From Candidatus Epulonipiscium fishelsonii (lineage in GTDB: Bacteria > Bacillota > Clostridia > Lachnospirales > Cellulosilyticaceae), in assembly GCA_001983455.1 (NCBI GenBank), contig LJDB01000045.1:18723-82722 (forward strand): 64,000 nucleotides of DNA, in the 5' to 3' direction. Shown here piece after piece: positions 54,264-63,401 of this stretch. Each line of letters opens with the position of its first letter. Position 1 is the first letter of the stretch. The position numbers and the translations under genes were made by a program. The notes below the pieces were generated by a model. It was not told the DNA's origin. It made no database searches and saw only the letters and a program-made list of their open reading frames with translations.

Positions 54264-57224
54264 TTACTTTTTACTAATAATCAAATAAAACGTTGGCATC
54301 AGCAATAAAACTAAAATTGTGGAAGTAAGTAGTCCACCAATAATAATAATGCCCATACCTTGAAGCATTTGAGAGCCTTCACCAATACCCAAAGCTAGTG
54401 GAACCATTGATAGTATAGTAGTTGCTGTTGTCATTAGAATTGGACGCATACGCATTGATCCACTTTTTACCAAAGCATCTTGTAAACTCATTTCTTGTTT
54501 TAAATTATTTACTGTATCTACAAAAAGTATTCCGTTATTTACTACGATACCAGCAAGCATTAACAATCCCACTAGTGCGACCAATGTCAAGTCTTGCCCC
54601 GAAATTGCAAGTAACCCAAATGCACCAATAGCACTAAATACTACACTAGTCATAACCATAATCGCAAACCTTATTGACTCAAATTGCATAGACATAACTA
54701 CGAACACTAGAAAAACTGCCGTTATAACAGCTCCCACAATAGTCTGCATTTCTCCATCAAGAGGGTCTTTTACAAGTTGTTCAGTCACCTCGACAATACC
54801 GTCTTTTGGTATACTATCTCTTAATTTTTGTACTTCAGCCTCAACATATGGTAGATATTGCTCTTGCGTAAATGCTTTCAAGTCAATATTATAAGCACCG
54901 TCAACACGCTGGATTGATTGTTCAACATCTTCAAAAACTATTGTTGCTACATCTCCCAAAGTAATTTTTCCCTTTGAAGTATTAATTGCCAAAGATAACA
55001 GCTTATTAAAATCATCATATGCTCCTTCGGGATAATTGATCGTAATATCATACTCTTCTCCTTGAACTTCCAGTGTACCAACATCTATACCATTATTCAT
55101 TGAATAAACAATTTGTGAGATATCACTAACTTGTAAGCCATAAAAAGCAGCTTTCAGTGGATCAATATCCAGTTTCGCTTGTGTTCCACCAGTTCTTAAA
55201 GTAGATGTAACTTTAGAAACGCCTGCTATTTTGTACATCGCATCATGTAATCTATTTGCTTCAGATTTCACCATATCATAGTCCACACCATAGACAGAAA
55301 TACTTGCCTTTGGCATATCTGTGCCAGCACCAGAGACATCTCTTGTAGTAATTGAACTATCCATATTTGGTATTGAGTAAAAAATCAAGTCATATTCTTC
55401 TGTTATTGGCTTAGTTTCATATCCATCAGCCACATATGCTGTAAGCTTAGCTGTATTTCCATCAATATTAATACTATAATCTTCAATTCTTATGTCATTC
55501 TGAATTTGTTGTTCAATGTCATATATAGCTTGATTTACAAAATTAATATCTGTTCCTGCTCTAAACTCCATCTTGACATCCATAATACCTTGGTCTACGT
55601 AAGGTATCATCTCAATCGTAAGCATAGACACTATATAACCAGCACCACCCAAACTAGCTAGTGATATTAGAACCACTAAAATTTTACGATTTAACACTCT
55701 ACGAATAATTTTCTCATAAACTCTTTCCAAAAAATGCATGATTTTATTTAATGGAGCCGTATTTTTTTCAATAGGTTGTAACTTGAAATAAACTAGAGGT
55801 ATGATTGTAACAGCAACTCCAAAAGACGCTACTAAGGCAAATATAATAGTAAACCCTAATGAAGTAAATAACTCTCCAGACAATCCGCTTAACATTGTAA
55901 GAGGAACATATACAACAATAGTTGTTATTGTGGAAGCAACTACAGATACGCCAACAACCTTTACTCCCTCAATAGCAGCATCATAAAAACTTTTGTCTTC
56001 TGTTTTACATTTAAATATGCTCTCTAAAATAACAATTGCATTATCAACCATAAGTCCAATTGAAATTACCAAAGCACCAGTCGTAATCAAATTAAGGTCA
56101 AATTCTAACATACCCATACCAATAATAGTAATAAGTAGTGATGTTGGAATTGAACTACCAACAATCAAACTTGCTTTTAAGTCTCCCAAGAACATATATA
56201 AAACAAACATACACATCCCAACACCCATTATTAAAGTGGACGCAACAGATTGTAATGACTCATATATACCATCTGATGTATTTGAAACAACTTCCATTTG
56301 TACATTAGGATAAACGATACTTAATTCATGAATAATATCTTGAATTTGTCCAGTCACTTGTGGAACATTTGCATCTTGGGTAGCCTCAATACTAAGGCCA
56401 ATATTTTCAACACCGTTAACTCTACTTATTGTTTCTGTTTTTGTTGGTACAAACTCAACACTAGCCACATCTTGTAACAAAATAGTATTTCCATTTGGCA
56501 AAGTAATAGGCACATGCATTAAATCGTATAATCCTGTAGGCACAGAGCTTGCTAGTATCTGAAATGATTGATTTCCCTGCTCAATTTCGCCTAGAGGTAA
56601 AGTATAATTTGCATTTTGTACTGCATTCGCTATTATAAAAGAAGAGACTCCATATTGGTTCATAGCCGGCTCATTTAACAAAATTTCAACATATTGGCTT
56701 GTTCCTCCAAATATAGTTACATCTCCAACACCCAAAACTGTGCTAATTTTAGGTTCAAGAATATCCTCAACAAATGATATCTCATTTTCGCCAGTAGCCG
56801 AACGTACTGAAATTTCCATTATTGGAGAGTCTGCTGATACTTCTAGGATGATAGGTTCTTCAGCATCTTCTGGCAAATCTAGTCTATCTATTTCGGCCTT
56901 TAAATCGATGTAACACTGGCCCATATCTGTTGAATAATCAAAATCTAGTCGTACAAATGATACATTTTCTTCTGAAGTAGTAATTGACTGTAAAAATCCA
57001 CTCATATTTTTTCCAATGTCTGCAATAGGTTCGGTAATTTCATCTTCAATAACATCCGCTGTTGCTCCAACGTAAACTGTACTAACAACAAACATAGGCA
57101 AGACTAAACTAGGCATATAACTCATTCTAAATCCAGTTAAAGAACTTAAACCAAAAACAAACATCATTACTACACTCAACGTAACTGATACAGGGCGATT
57201 CATTGCTGTCCTAGTCATCCACAT
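54264..57224 (-). CDS. RND efflux permease, AcrB/HAE1-like
   Basis: The protein has 986 residues. Twelve membrane helices are expected in the RND layout: TM1 near residue 15, a large extracellular domain, TM2-6 with GALVISIGLMVDNAIVILE (TM4, with the Asp of the proton relay in GLMVDNAI), a second extracellular domain, and TM8-12 with MLAGIVVNNGILFVD. It exports small molecules using the proton gradient. Gram-positive relatives include SwrC/YerP of Bacillus subtilis, which exports surfactin. The start is ATG 57224, one base after the adaptor stop codon, or GTG 57233 overlapping it. It is translationally coupled to the adaptor gene. Confidence 0.93.
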   Translation of the reverse strand: MWMTRTAMNRPVSVTLSVVMMFVFGLSSLTGFRMSYMPSLVLPMFVVSTVYVGATADVIEDEITEPIADIGKNMSGFLQSITTSEENVSFVRLDFDYSTDMGQCYIDLKAEIDRLDLPEDAEEPIILEVSADSPIMEISVRSATGENEISFVEDILEPKISTVLGVGDVTIFGGTSQYVEILLNEPAMNQYGVSSFIIANAVQNANYTLPLGEIEQGNQSFQILASSVPTGLYDLMHVPITLPNGNTILLQDVASVEFVPTKTETISRVNGVENIGLSIEATQDANVPQVTGQIQDIIHELSIVYPNVQMEVVSNTSDGIYESLQSVASTLIMGVGMCMFVLYMFLGDLKASLIVGSSIPTSLLITIIGMGMLEFDLNLITTGALVISIGLMVDNAIVILESIFKCKTEDKSFYDAAIEGVKVVGVSVVASTITTIVVYVPLTMLSGLSGELFTSLGFTIIFALVASFGVAVTIIPLVYFKLQPIEKNTAPLNKIMHFLERVYEKIIRRVLNRKILVVLISLASLGGAGYIVSMLTIEMIPYVDQGIMDVKMEFRAGTDINFVNQAIYDIEQQIQNDIRIEDYSINIDGNTAKLTAYVADGYETKPITEEYDLIFYSIPNMDSSITTRDVSGAGTDMPKASISVYGVDYDMVKSEANRLHDAMYKIAGVSKVTSTLRTGGTQAKLDIDPLKAAFYGLQVSDISQIVYSMNNGIDVGTLEVQGEEYDITINYPEGAYDDFNKLLSLAINTSKGKITLGDVATIVFEDVEQSIQRVDGAYNIDLKAFTQEQYLPYVEAEVQKLRDSIPKDGIVEVTEQLVKDPLDGEMQTIVGAVITAVFLVFVVMSMQFESIRFAIMVMTSVVFSAIGAFGLLAISGQDLTLVALVGLLMLAGIVVNNGILFVDTVNNLKQEMSLQDALVKSGSMRMRPILMTTATTILSMVPLALGIGEGSQMLQGMGIIIIGGLLTSTILVLLLMPTFYLIISKK

Positions 57225-57225
57225 A

Positions 57226-59643
57226 TTAAGCACCGCCCTTTTTCACTGGGGTTCCATCTCTTAATTGAGATGACCATGTTGTAATAACTTCATCACTAGG
57301 AGTTAATCCTTCAGTAATAACTATAGTACTATCATCAAAAAGTCCTGTCTTTACATATTGTTTTTCAGCTATGCCATTTCTATCTACATATACAAATTGT
57401 TTGCCATCCTCAAAATATACTGCTGTATAGGGAATCGTTAAAACTTCACTTATCTTATGTGTAGTAGTATTGATTATAGCACTCACACCATTTGGAATTG
57501 TACCATGGGAAACATCCACAGTAGCAACTATTTTAAAAAGTGATGTTTGCTGATTCATGTTTGGGTCTATTTCAATAATGTGTCCATTATATTTCTGTCC
57601 GTCATATGTAACTACTATTTCTTGATCAATACTTAGTGTATCTTTTATTTCTTGACTTACATAAAATGTTGCTTCCATACTAGTATAATCCGATATGACG
57701 CAAGCTGTATTTGAACTGCTAATAGGATTATTTTCTTCAATATTAACTTCATCCACAATTCCATTTACTGGGGACGTTACAATTAGCTCGTTAAGCAAAT
57801 AATCAACATTTTTAATGCCTATATTAGCACTATTTAGTTGTTCAGTATATGCTTCTTCAATCAACGGCTTTGAATTGTACGCAGCAGATAAAGAAATTTG
57901 CACTTGTTTAATTTGCTCATTATAGCTATCTTTAGTCATAGTTAAACCTTGAGTTGCTTGGTCAATAGCTAGTTGTGCTTTGTTAATTTGTTCGTTATAA
58001 CTATCATTAGTTAAATTTATCGCCTCCTGTGCTTGATTAATCCCCAAAAGTGCCTGCGAAATTTGTTCTGCGTAACCATTATTTGTTAAATTAACTGCTT
58101 CCTCTGCTTGTTTAATGCCTAAAAGAGCTTGCTCAATTTGTTCCTTATACGCTATATTTGTATTTTCAATTGCTATTTGTGCTTGCTCGACTCCCAAAAG
58201 TGCCTGTGAAATCTGTTCATCATAAGCACTTACTGCATCATTAATAGATTGGGTACTTGAAATCATATAAATTTCTTCTAGTATCTTTAGTTGTTCTTCT
58301 AATCCTTCAATGCTTTCTCCAGTAAGTTCTTCTGCATTATCAACCTGAATTTCAGCATTTTCAAATCCATCTTCTAACTGTTCAAATATTGCTTCATTTT
58401 GAACTTCTTCTGTTTTTGCTTCACTATAGTTTTCTTGTGCTTCTGCAAAATCTGCTTGTGCATCGGTTGCTTCTTCTGACAATGTAAATAAATCATACGT
58501 AGATAAGCCTTTAATGTCAGCATAATACATTGCATAGAAAATATCTTCAATACTATTTATTACAGATTGAGGAAATCCATCTTCCACTGTAAAGTTAATA
58601 GCTTCATTAATATCCACCCCTGCTAGGGCTGGCACAGAACTTTGAAGAAGTCCATACTGTTCAGCTAGTGTCTTTGCTGTTGAAAGTTTAATTTGGGCTT
58701 CTTCATAAGCTTCCAATGCTTCATCCAGTAACTCATCCTCATCTTCAAGTATATTTTGGGCATCATCAAAATCAACTTTTGCTTCTTCAACATCATCTGC
58801 AACTTTACCAAGGTCATCTTCTGCTTGTCGAAGTTGCAATTTAGCATTTGATATATTATTTTTAAGGGTCTGGATTTGATTTTCAAGCTCTAGAAGTTGC
58901 ATATCCACTCCTGCTCCAACAGATTGATCCCGTGCTACAATTAATTGATTATATCCTGCATTTGCGTTACTTGCTGCGTTTTCAGCTTGAATTAAGGCTT
59001 GCTCTTGTGCTACTAGTAATTGGTCATAGCTTTTATAGGCGTTATCAACGGTATTTTTGACTTGAGTTGTGGCTTGATCTTGTGCCACTAGTAATTGATC
59101 ATAGACTTTTTTAGCATTATCCAGTGTATTTTGTGCTTGTATAAGTGCTTGATTTTTTGCTAGTACTGCTTGATTATGAGCTTGATTTGCGTTGTTTATA
59201 TTGTTTTGTGCCTGAATTATGGCTTGATCTCGAGCTAAGAGTAGTTGGTTATAAGATGCCTGAGCATTTTCAATGTCTAGATTGGCTTTTAATAGTGCTT
59301 GATCTTTACTGGCTTGGAGCTGATTATAACTAGCTTCTGCCTGATCACGTGAAAATGATTGCGTATCATCCTCTAGTGTAAAAAGTACTTCTCCCTTTGT
59401 AACGGTATCTCCTTCTTCAACATTAATTTTATCAACAATTCCCATCATTGGCGAAAATACATATGTAGTTTCTTTTGGAGACATACTTCCCATAAAATCT
59501 TCACTTAAGGAAATCTCTTTATCAGACGGGTGTATGGTTTGCACTACAAGAGATGCCGTTGTGGTGGGTACAATTTCTTCTTGCTGACAGCCTACAAGGC
59601 TTATGCTACATAATAACAATAAAATTTTTTTATATATTTTCAT
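57226..59643 (-). CDS. RND adaptor (membrane fusion) lipoprotein with very long repeated coiled-coil arms
   Basis: The protein has 805 residues, about twice the usual adaptor length. The lipobox LVGC places the lipid on Cys19. A split lipoyl domain (VFSPMMGIVDKINVEEGDTV near 62-81 and LIVTSPVNGIVDEVNIEENN near 612-631) encloses a long helical hairpin. The first arm holds five 25-residue repeats (106-230, pattern Y-x-QL-x-x-A-x-DQA). The second arm holds five different 25-residue repeats (474-598, pattern Y-x-EQI-x-QALLGI). An acidic mixed region lies between. A beta-barrel and membrane-proximal domain end the protein. ATG 59643 has AAAGGA upstream. It links the pump to the outside of the thick wall; no TolC is expected. 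Confidence 0.9.
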   Translation of the reverse strand: MKIYKKILLLLCSISLVGCQQEEIVPTTTASLVVQTIHPSDKEISLSEDFMGSMSPKETTYVFSPMMGIVDKINVEEGDTVTKGEVLFTLEDDTQSFSRDQAEASYNQLQASKDQALLKANLDIENAQASYNQLLLARDQAIIQAQNNINNANQAHNQAVLAKNQALIQAQNTLDNAKKVYDQLLVAQDQATTQVKNTVDNAYKSYDQLLVAQEQALIQAENAASNANAGYNQLIVARDQSVGAGVDMQLLELENQIQTLKNNISNAKLQLRQAEDDLGKVADDVEEAKVDFDDAQNILEDEDELLDEALEAYEEAQIKLSTAKTLAEQYGLLQSSVPALAGVDINEAINFTVEDGFPQSVINSIEDIFYAMYYADIKGLSTYDLFTLSEEATDAQADFAEAQENYSEAKTEEVQNEAIFEQLEDGFENAEIQVDNAEELTGESIEGLEEQLKILEEIYMISSTQSINDAVSAYDEQISQALLGVEQAQIAIENTNIAYKEQIEQALLGIKQAEEAVNLTNNGYAEQISQALLGINQAQEAINLTNDSYNEQINKAQLAIDQATQGLTMTKDSYNEQIKQVQISLSAAYNSKPLIEEAYTEQLNSANIGIKNVDYLLNELIVTSPVNGIVDEVNIEENNPISSSNTACVISDYTSMEATFYVSQEIKDTLSIDQEIVVTYDGQKYNGHIIEIDPNMNQQTSLFKIVATVDVSHGTIPNGVSAIINTTTHKISEVLTIPYTAVYFEDGKQFVYVDRNGIAEKQYVKTGLFDDSTIVITEGLTPSDEVITTWSSQLRDGTPVKKGGA
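57850..58224 (-). repeat. Five 75-bp repeats coding for the second adaptor arm
   Basis: Each 25-residue unit begins with Tyr-x-Glu-Gln-Ile (one with Leu-like drift) and is clearly related to its neighbours; all are exactly 75 bases long with no indels. Confidence 0.85.
58954..59328 (-). repeat. Five 75-bp repeats coding for the first adaptor arm
   Basis: Each 25-residue unit begins with (Tyr/His)-(Asn/Asp)-Gln and holds a central (Asp/Asn/Glu)-Gln-Ala; all are 75 bases long. The number equals that in the second arm. Confidence 0.85.
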
Positions 59644-59672
59644 TTCTATTCCTTTCAAATTTTACTATACAT

Positions 59673-59708
59673 GTCAATCTAATTTAGGAGGCTTTGTATT
59701 AGATTGAC
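59673..59708 (-). promoter_or_regulatory. Intercistronic hairpin
   Basis: GTCAATCTAA (59673-59682) pairs perfectly with TTAGATTGAC (59699-59708), between the secreted-protein gene and the adaptor gene. It may be an attenuator or an mRNA processing/stability element. Confidence 0.55.
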
Positions 59709-59721
59709 GTGCTTCGTTATA

Positions 59722-60525
59722 TTAGTCCCAAATAAACTGAATTGCTGCTTCTTCAATTGTTTCTTCATGTTGGATAATTTCTTCTTCCACCAAAACTTCC
59801 TCCATAATTATAGCGGATGTTTTAAATATTTCACTGGCTTGTAGTAATTCACCTCTAATCCCAGTTCCATTGGTGTATCCAATCTTTTCATATTTTTCAT
59901 TGTTGTTATATATTTCCTCAACTTCACCATTTGTGTGTTCAATATAATATGTACCATTCAAAGATGCATATCTATTCTTATACGCTCTTTCCGCTTTTAA
60001 AATCACTTCTTCAAAAGCTTGCTTTTGCTTTCCACTTGCCACATGACTTTCTAAAAGGCTTCTTGCTTGGTCAATTTCTTCTTTCAAAGCTTGTTTAGCT
60101 TTTTCAGTTGCTTCTTTATTACCTCGAGGGTTATCTTTTATCTTATAATAAAGTGTATTCAGATTTTCAGTCGCCTCAATTATCTCTTCATAAGAATATT
60201 TATCCTCTCCTGCATACCTAATAATACTTGATGCCACACTTATAGCCTTACTATAGGCTACAGAAATAGTTTCATTTGTAATTGGGTTTTTTCCATTACT
60301 AACTAAAATGTAATTAGTGCTAACATCATTTCCTGTCTTATTTGCACTGGATTTTATCTTTGTCTTCAATTCTGTTGCCATAACCAAAAAATCTGCCAAT
60401 TCTTCTTCAACAACTCTAATATTATTTATATTTTCTATTTGCATAGGAATTTCTTCCGCATAGCTTATCATTGAGTAGGTAACACAAAATAATAACAAAG
60501 TATATTTTATTATTTTTTTTCTCAC
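59722..60525 (-). CDS. Secreted helical protein of the RND operon
   Basis: The protein has 267 residues. A signal peptide (1-23, cleavage near SYAEE) is followed by a mainly helical, highly charged domain (about 30-200), a short strand-like segment (SLNGTYYIEHTNGEVEEIYN) and an acidic C-terminus. I do not recognise a family. It is the first gene of the operon before the adaptor and pump and starts with GTG at 60525 (AAAGGA upstream). Its place suggests an extracytoplasmic helper of the efflux system, perhaps contacting the long adaptor; this is inference. Confidence 0.65.
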   Translation of the reverse strand: MRKKIIKYTLLLFCVTYSMISYAEEIPMQIENINNIRVVEEELADFLVMATELKTKIKSSANKTGNDVSTNYILVSNGKNPITNETISVAYSKAISVASSIIRYAGEDKYSYEEIIEATENLNTLYYKIKDNPRGNKEATEKAKQALKEEIDQARSLLESHVASGKQKQAFEEVILKAERAYKNRYASLNGTYYIEHTNGEVEEIYNNNEKYEKIGYTNGTGIRGELLQASEIFKTSAIIMEEVLVEEEIIQHEETIEEAAIQFIWD

Positions 60526-60544
60526 TTATACGGGTCCTTTCTAT

Positions 60545-60566
60545 TTGGGAACACACGTGGTTCCAA
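60545..60566. promoter_or_regulatory. Candidate TetR operator
   Basis: TTGGGAAC (60545-60552) and GTTCCAA (60560-60566) form an imperfect inverted repeat around ACACGTG, 20 bases before the start of the leftward efflux operon and in the gap shared with the divergent TetR gene. Confidence 0.5.
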
Positions 60567-60683
60567 TACATATTCTAAAGACAAATTCTTATATTGTAAC
60601 AATTATATTTATATTTTATAATTTAATTAACTTATAGTCAATATTTTTACTTTATCTTATACATTTTAGGGAGGGATTGTAAC

Positions 60684-61214
60684 ATGAAACGTAAAAGTCA
60701 AATAAATCAATCAAAAGAATTAATCCTTCAAGGACTTCTAGAACTAATGCAAACTATGGAATATGATGAGATTACCTTAACCCAAATTGCAAAACAAGCA
60801 GAAGTCTCAAGAATGACTTTATATAGGCACTTTAATCAGAAAGAAGACATACTTTTATTTGAAGCAATAAAAATTTCTCAAAAAATACTAGACAAAGTTA
60901 ATTCTAGTCATAAGCTAACTTTAAAATGCTTATTAACTTTAAAGTTTAAATCACTCCAAGAATATCCTTATACATTAATACTTAGCAAACATAACAAGCT
61001 AGAGCAACTACTCGAAATAACCACAGTTCATATTTTGCCATCTATATGTCAAAAGGAAATAATTCCTGTATCTTCAAACACCTATATCCAAACATTTTTT
61101 AAAGGTGGACTTGACGCTATTACTAGAGATTGGATTGAAAACGGAATGATTGAACCATACGAAAAAATCGTGGATCAAATATTATATATCTTAAATCCAT
61201 TTATGCATCAATAA
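60684..61214 (+). CDS. TetR/AcrR family transcriptional regulator
   Basis: The protein has 176 residues. An N-terminal helix-turn-helix (about 10-58) shows the family signature ITLTQIAKQAEVSRMTLYRHFNQKEDIL (in pieces: LTQIAKQAEVSRMTLYRHF). A helical ligand domain follows (TYIQTFFKGGLDAITRDWIENG). It is transcribed away from the RND operon, the classical layout of a local efflux repressor. GGGAGGG lies 10 bases before the ATG. Confidence 0.9.
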   Translation: MKRKSQINQSKELILQGLLELMQTMEYDEITLTQIAKQAEVSRMTLYRHFNQKEDILLFEAIKISQKILDKVNSSHKLTLKCLLTLKFKSLQEYPYTLILSKHNKLEQLLEITTVHILPSICQKEIIPVSSNTYIQTFFKGGLDAITRDWIENGMIEPYEKIVDQILYILNPFMHQ

Positions 61215-61348
61215 CGGATAAAAAACTGTAATAACTACTGAACGTATAATGGAGCTTTTCAATGGAAAACCTAATAACATTATTCATGATAATGAGAAAA
61301 GACCCCAGAAAAAAATATATCTTTAACTACAGAAAGGAAGTATACAAA

Positions 61349-62671
61349 TTGAGAATTTATGACGTTATAAAAAACAAAAGAGATGGTAAAGTTTTATCGG
61401 ACGAAGAAATAAAGTTTTTTGTAGAAGGATATACAAAAGGAGAAATTAAAGATTATCAGGCATCTGCACTACTGATGGCAATATATTTTCAAGGAATGAA
61501 TAGTAAAGAAACCGCAACACTTACAGAATATATTGCCAAATCTGGTGATGAAGTGGATTTATCCAGCATTAAAGGGATAAAAGTAGACAAACACAGTACA
61601 GGAGGAGTTGGAGACAAAACCACTCTAATTGTAGCTCCAATAGTAGCATCTTGTGGAGTACCAGTAGCAAAAATGTCTGGGCGGGGTCTTGGACACACTG
61701 GTGGAACAGTAGATAAAATGGAATCTATACCAAATATGCGTACCACTTTTACACAAGAAGAGTTTTTTAAGATTGTAAATGATATAGGTATCAGTGTAAT
61801 TGGCCAGTCAGGGAATTTGGCTCCTGCTGATAAAAAACTATATGCACTAAGAGATGTTACAGCTACTATAGATAATATATCACTTATTTCCGCTAGTATT
61901 ATGAGTAAAAAAATTGCAGCAGGTTCTGATGCGATAGTGCTAGACATAAAAACAGGTAGTGGAGCATTTATGAAAAACATAGATGATGCCATAAAGTTAG
62001 CTCAGGAAATGGTTTCAATTGGACACCACATAGGTCGAAAAGTTATAGGTATGATAACTGATATGGATATTCCACTAGGGTTTGCAATTGGAAATGCAAT
62101 CGAAGTTATTGAATCAATCCACACTTTAAAAGGTAATGGACCAAAAGACTTAACAGAAGTTAGTAAAGTTTTAGCCACAAATATGCTTTATCTTGCAGAA
62201 AAAGGCAGTATGGAAGAATGTGCAAAAATGGTGGATGAAGCTATAAGCTCTGGCCGTGCATTTGACAAACTAGTCCAAATGGTTAAGGCCCAAGGTGGAG
62301 ATATTAATGTTATAATAGATACTGATAAATTTGAAAAAGCTAAAATTACTCATGAAGTCAAAGCTACTCAATCAGGATACATTAGTCATATGGATACAGA
62401 AGCTTGCGGAATTGCCTCAGTTATGCTGGGTGCTGGACGTGAAACTGTGGATAGTGATATAGACTTTTCAGCAGGAATTATTTTAAAAGCTAAAGTTGGT
62501 GATTATGTGGAAAAAGGGCAAGTTATAGCTGATCTTCTAACTTCTTCAAAAGACAAATTAAAAGAATCAGAAGACAAGTTTATTAATTCACTAAGTTGGA
62601 GCCAACATAAACCCTCTCCAAAACCCCTTATTTATGCTAAAGTATCCATTGATGGCGTTAAAAAATATTAA
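61349..62671 (+). CDS. pdp: Pyrimidine-nucleoside phosphorylase
   Basis: Pdp splits uridine, thymidine or deoxyuridine with phosphate to give the free base and (deoxy)ribose-1-phosphate for salvage. The protein has 440 residues. KHSTGGVGDKTTL is the phosphate/nucleoside loop, followed by MSGRGLGHTGGT, SASIMSKKIAAGSDAIVLDI and KTGSGAF. The start is a TTG at 61349: the family begins MR-(I/M)-YD-(V/I)-I-xx-KRDG exactly there, and AAAGGAAG lies 8 bases upstream. In-frame codons back to 61262 are not part of the protein. The gene is separate from the TetR gene. Confidence 0.93.
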   Translation: MRIYDVIKNKRDGKVLSDEEIKFFVEGYTKGEIKDYQASALLMAIYFQGMNSKETATLTEYIAKSGDEVDLSSIKGIKVDKHSTGGVGDKTTLIVAPIVASCGVPVAKMSGRGLGHTGGTVDKMESIPNMRTTFTQEEFFKIVNDIGISVIGQSGNLAPADKKLYALRDVTATIDNISLISASIMSKKIAAGSDAIVLDIKTGSGAFMKNIDDAIKLAQEMVSIGHHIGRKVIGMITDMDIPLGFAIGNAIEVIESIHTLKGNGPKDLTEVSKVLATNMLYLAEKGSMEECAKMVDEAISSGRAFDKLVQMVKAQGGDINVIIDTDKFEKAKITHEVKATQSGYISHMDTEACGIASVMLGAGRETVDSDIDFSAGIILKAKVGDYVEKGQVIADLLTSSKDKLKESEDKFINSLSWSQHKPSPKPLIYAKVSIDGVKKY

Positions 62672-62686
62672 TCATTTGCACACGAA

Positions 62687-62710
62687 AAAGGAGTACACTT
62701 CGACTCCTTT
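62687..62710. terminator. Bidirectional terminator
   Basis: AAAGGAGT (62687-62694) pairs with ACTCCTTT (62703-62710) between the convergent pdp and csrA genes. It reaches into the csrA stop codon. Confidence 0.7.
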
Positions 62711-62927
62711 ACATATTTTTTATTAAATTCTCCACAACTGTTTTATTAGATATAGAAGCCTTGTTAGATTCTTCAATTTGTAAATATAATTCTTTTCTAT
62801 ATATAGATTGATCTTTTGGTGCTTCAATTCCTAATTTAACTCTACCATCATGTATTCCAATTATTTTTATTTCTATATTTCCGTTTATAATAATGGATTC
62901 ATCAATTTTTCGTGTCAGGGCTAACAT
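62709..62927 (-). CDS. csrA: Carbon storage regulator CsrA
   Basis: The RNA-binding dimer blocks translation by covering GGA sites; in Bacillus subtilis it represses flagellin. The protein has 72 residues with the canonical start MLALTRKIDESIIING, then VKLGIEAPKD and YRKEL. The ATG at 62927 lies one base after the fliW stop codon, so the two are coupled; a GTG at 62936 would overlap fliW and is unlikely. Its antagonist FliW is the preceding gene, and a flagellin gene precedes that. Confidence 0.95.
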   Translation of the reverse strand: MLALTRKIDESIIINGNIEIKIIGIHDGRVKLGIEAPKDQSIYRKELYLQIEESNKASISNKTVVENLIKNM

Positions 62928-62928
62928 A

Positions 62929-63321
62929 CTACTCACAACCCTTCATAAGTTGGACTAAACTAGTCTTGATCCCATAGTCATTTTCAATGAGGGTTTGCAC
63001 ACCTTTTAGATTATTTGTATTAATTAATAGAGGTGCTTTTAAATTCACAGTTGCAGTGTGTAAATTTACACCTAGATTTAACATTGCATATAGTGCAAAA
63101 TCCGATGTTTCTCCACCACCTAATATTTCAAAATACTTCTCTGGAATATCTGGTGAATAGCTTGGCATATATTTAAACGGATCCACTATAACAAAAAATA
63201 AAGATCTATTTTCTACACATTCTAAGTAAAAAAATTGTTTTGTGTTTTCCTCTAAAATTACATACTCTTTATATTTTTCAAAGCCTGGGATACCCTCTTC
63301 AAAAGTTATTATTTTTTCCAC
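62929..63321 (-). CDS. fliW: Flagellar assembly factor FliW
   Basis: FliW binds either CsrA or free flagellin. When flagellin is exported, FliW is released, sequesters CsrA and allows flagellin translation. The protein has 130 residues with the family strings ITFEEGIPGFEKYKEYVILE, FVIVDPFKYMPSY and TATVNLKAPLLINTNN. The start is GTG at 63321, with AAGGAG upstream. It lies 80 bases downstream of flagellin 4 and directly upstream of csrA on the same strand. Confidence 0.95.
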   Translation of the reverse strand: MEKIITFEEGIPGFEKYKEYVILEENTKQFFYLECVENRSLFFVIVDPFKYMPSYSPDIPEKYFEILGGGETSDFALYAMLNLGVNLHTATVNLKAPLLINTNNLKGVQTLIENDYGIKTSLVQLMKGCE

Positions 63322-63401
63322 TATAACACTCCTTACTCAATTGGAGTAAAGGAAATACAATACCTTTACTCATATAATCTCAATACTTGTTTAATATATT
63401 A

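Noticed and set aside
61262..61348. N-terminal 29-residue extension of the pyrimidine phosphorylase
   Set aside because: The family N-terminus begins at the TTG 61349, which has a good ribosome site; the upstream codons are an in-frame run without one.
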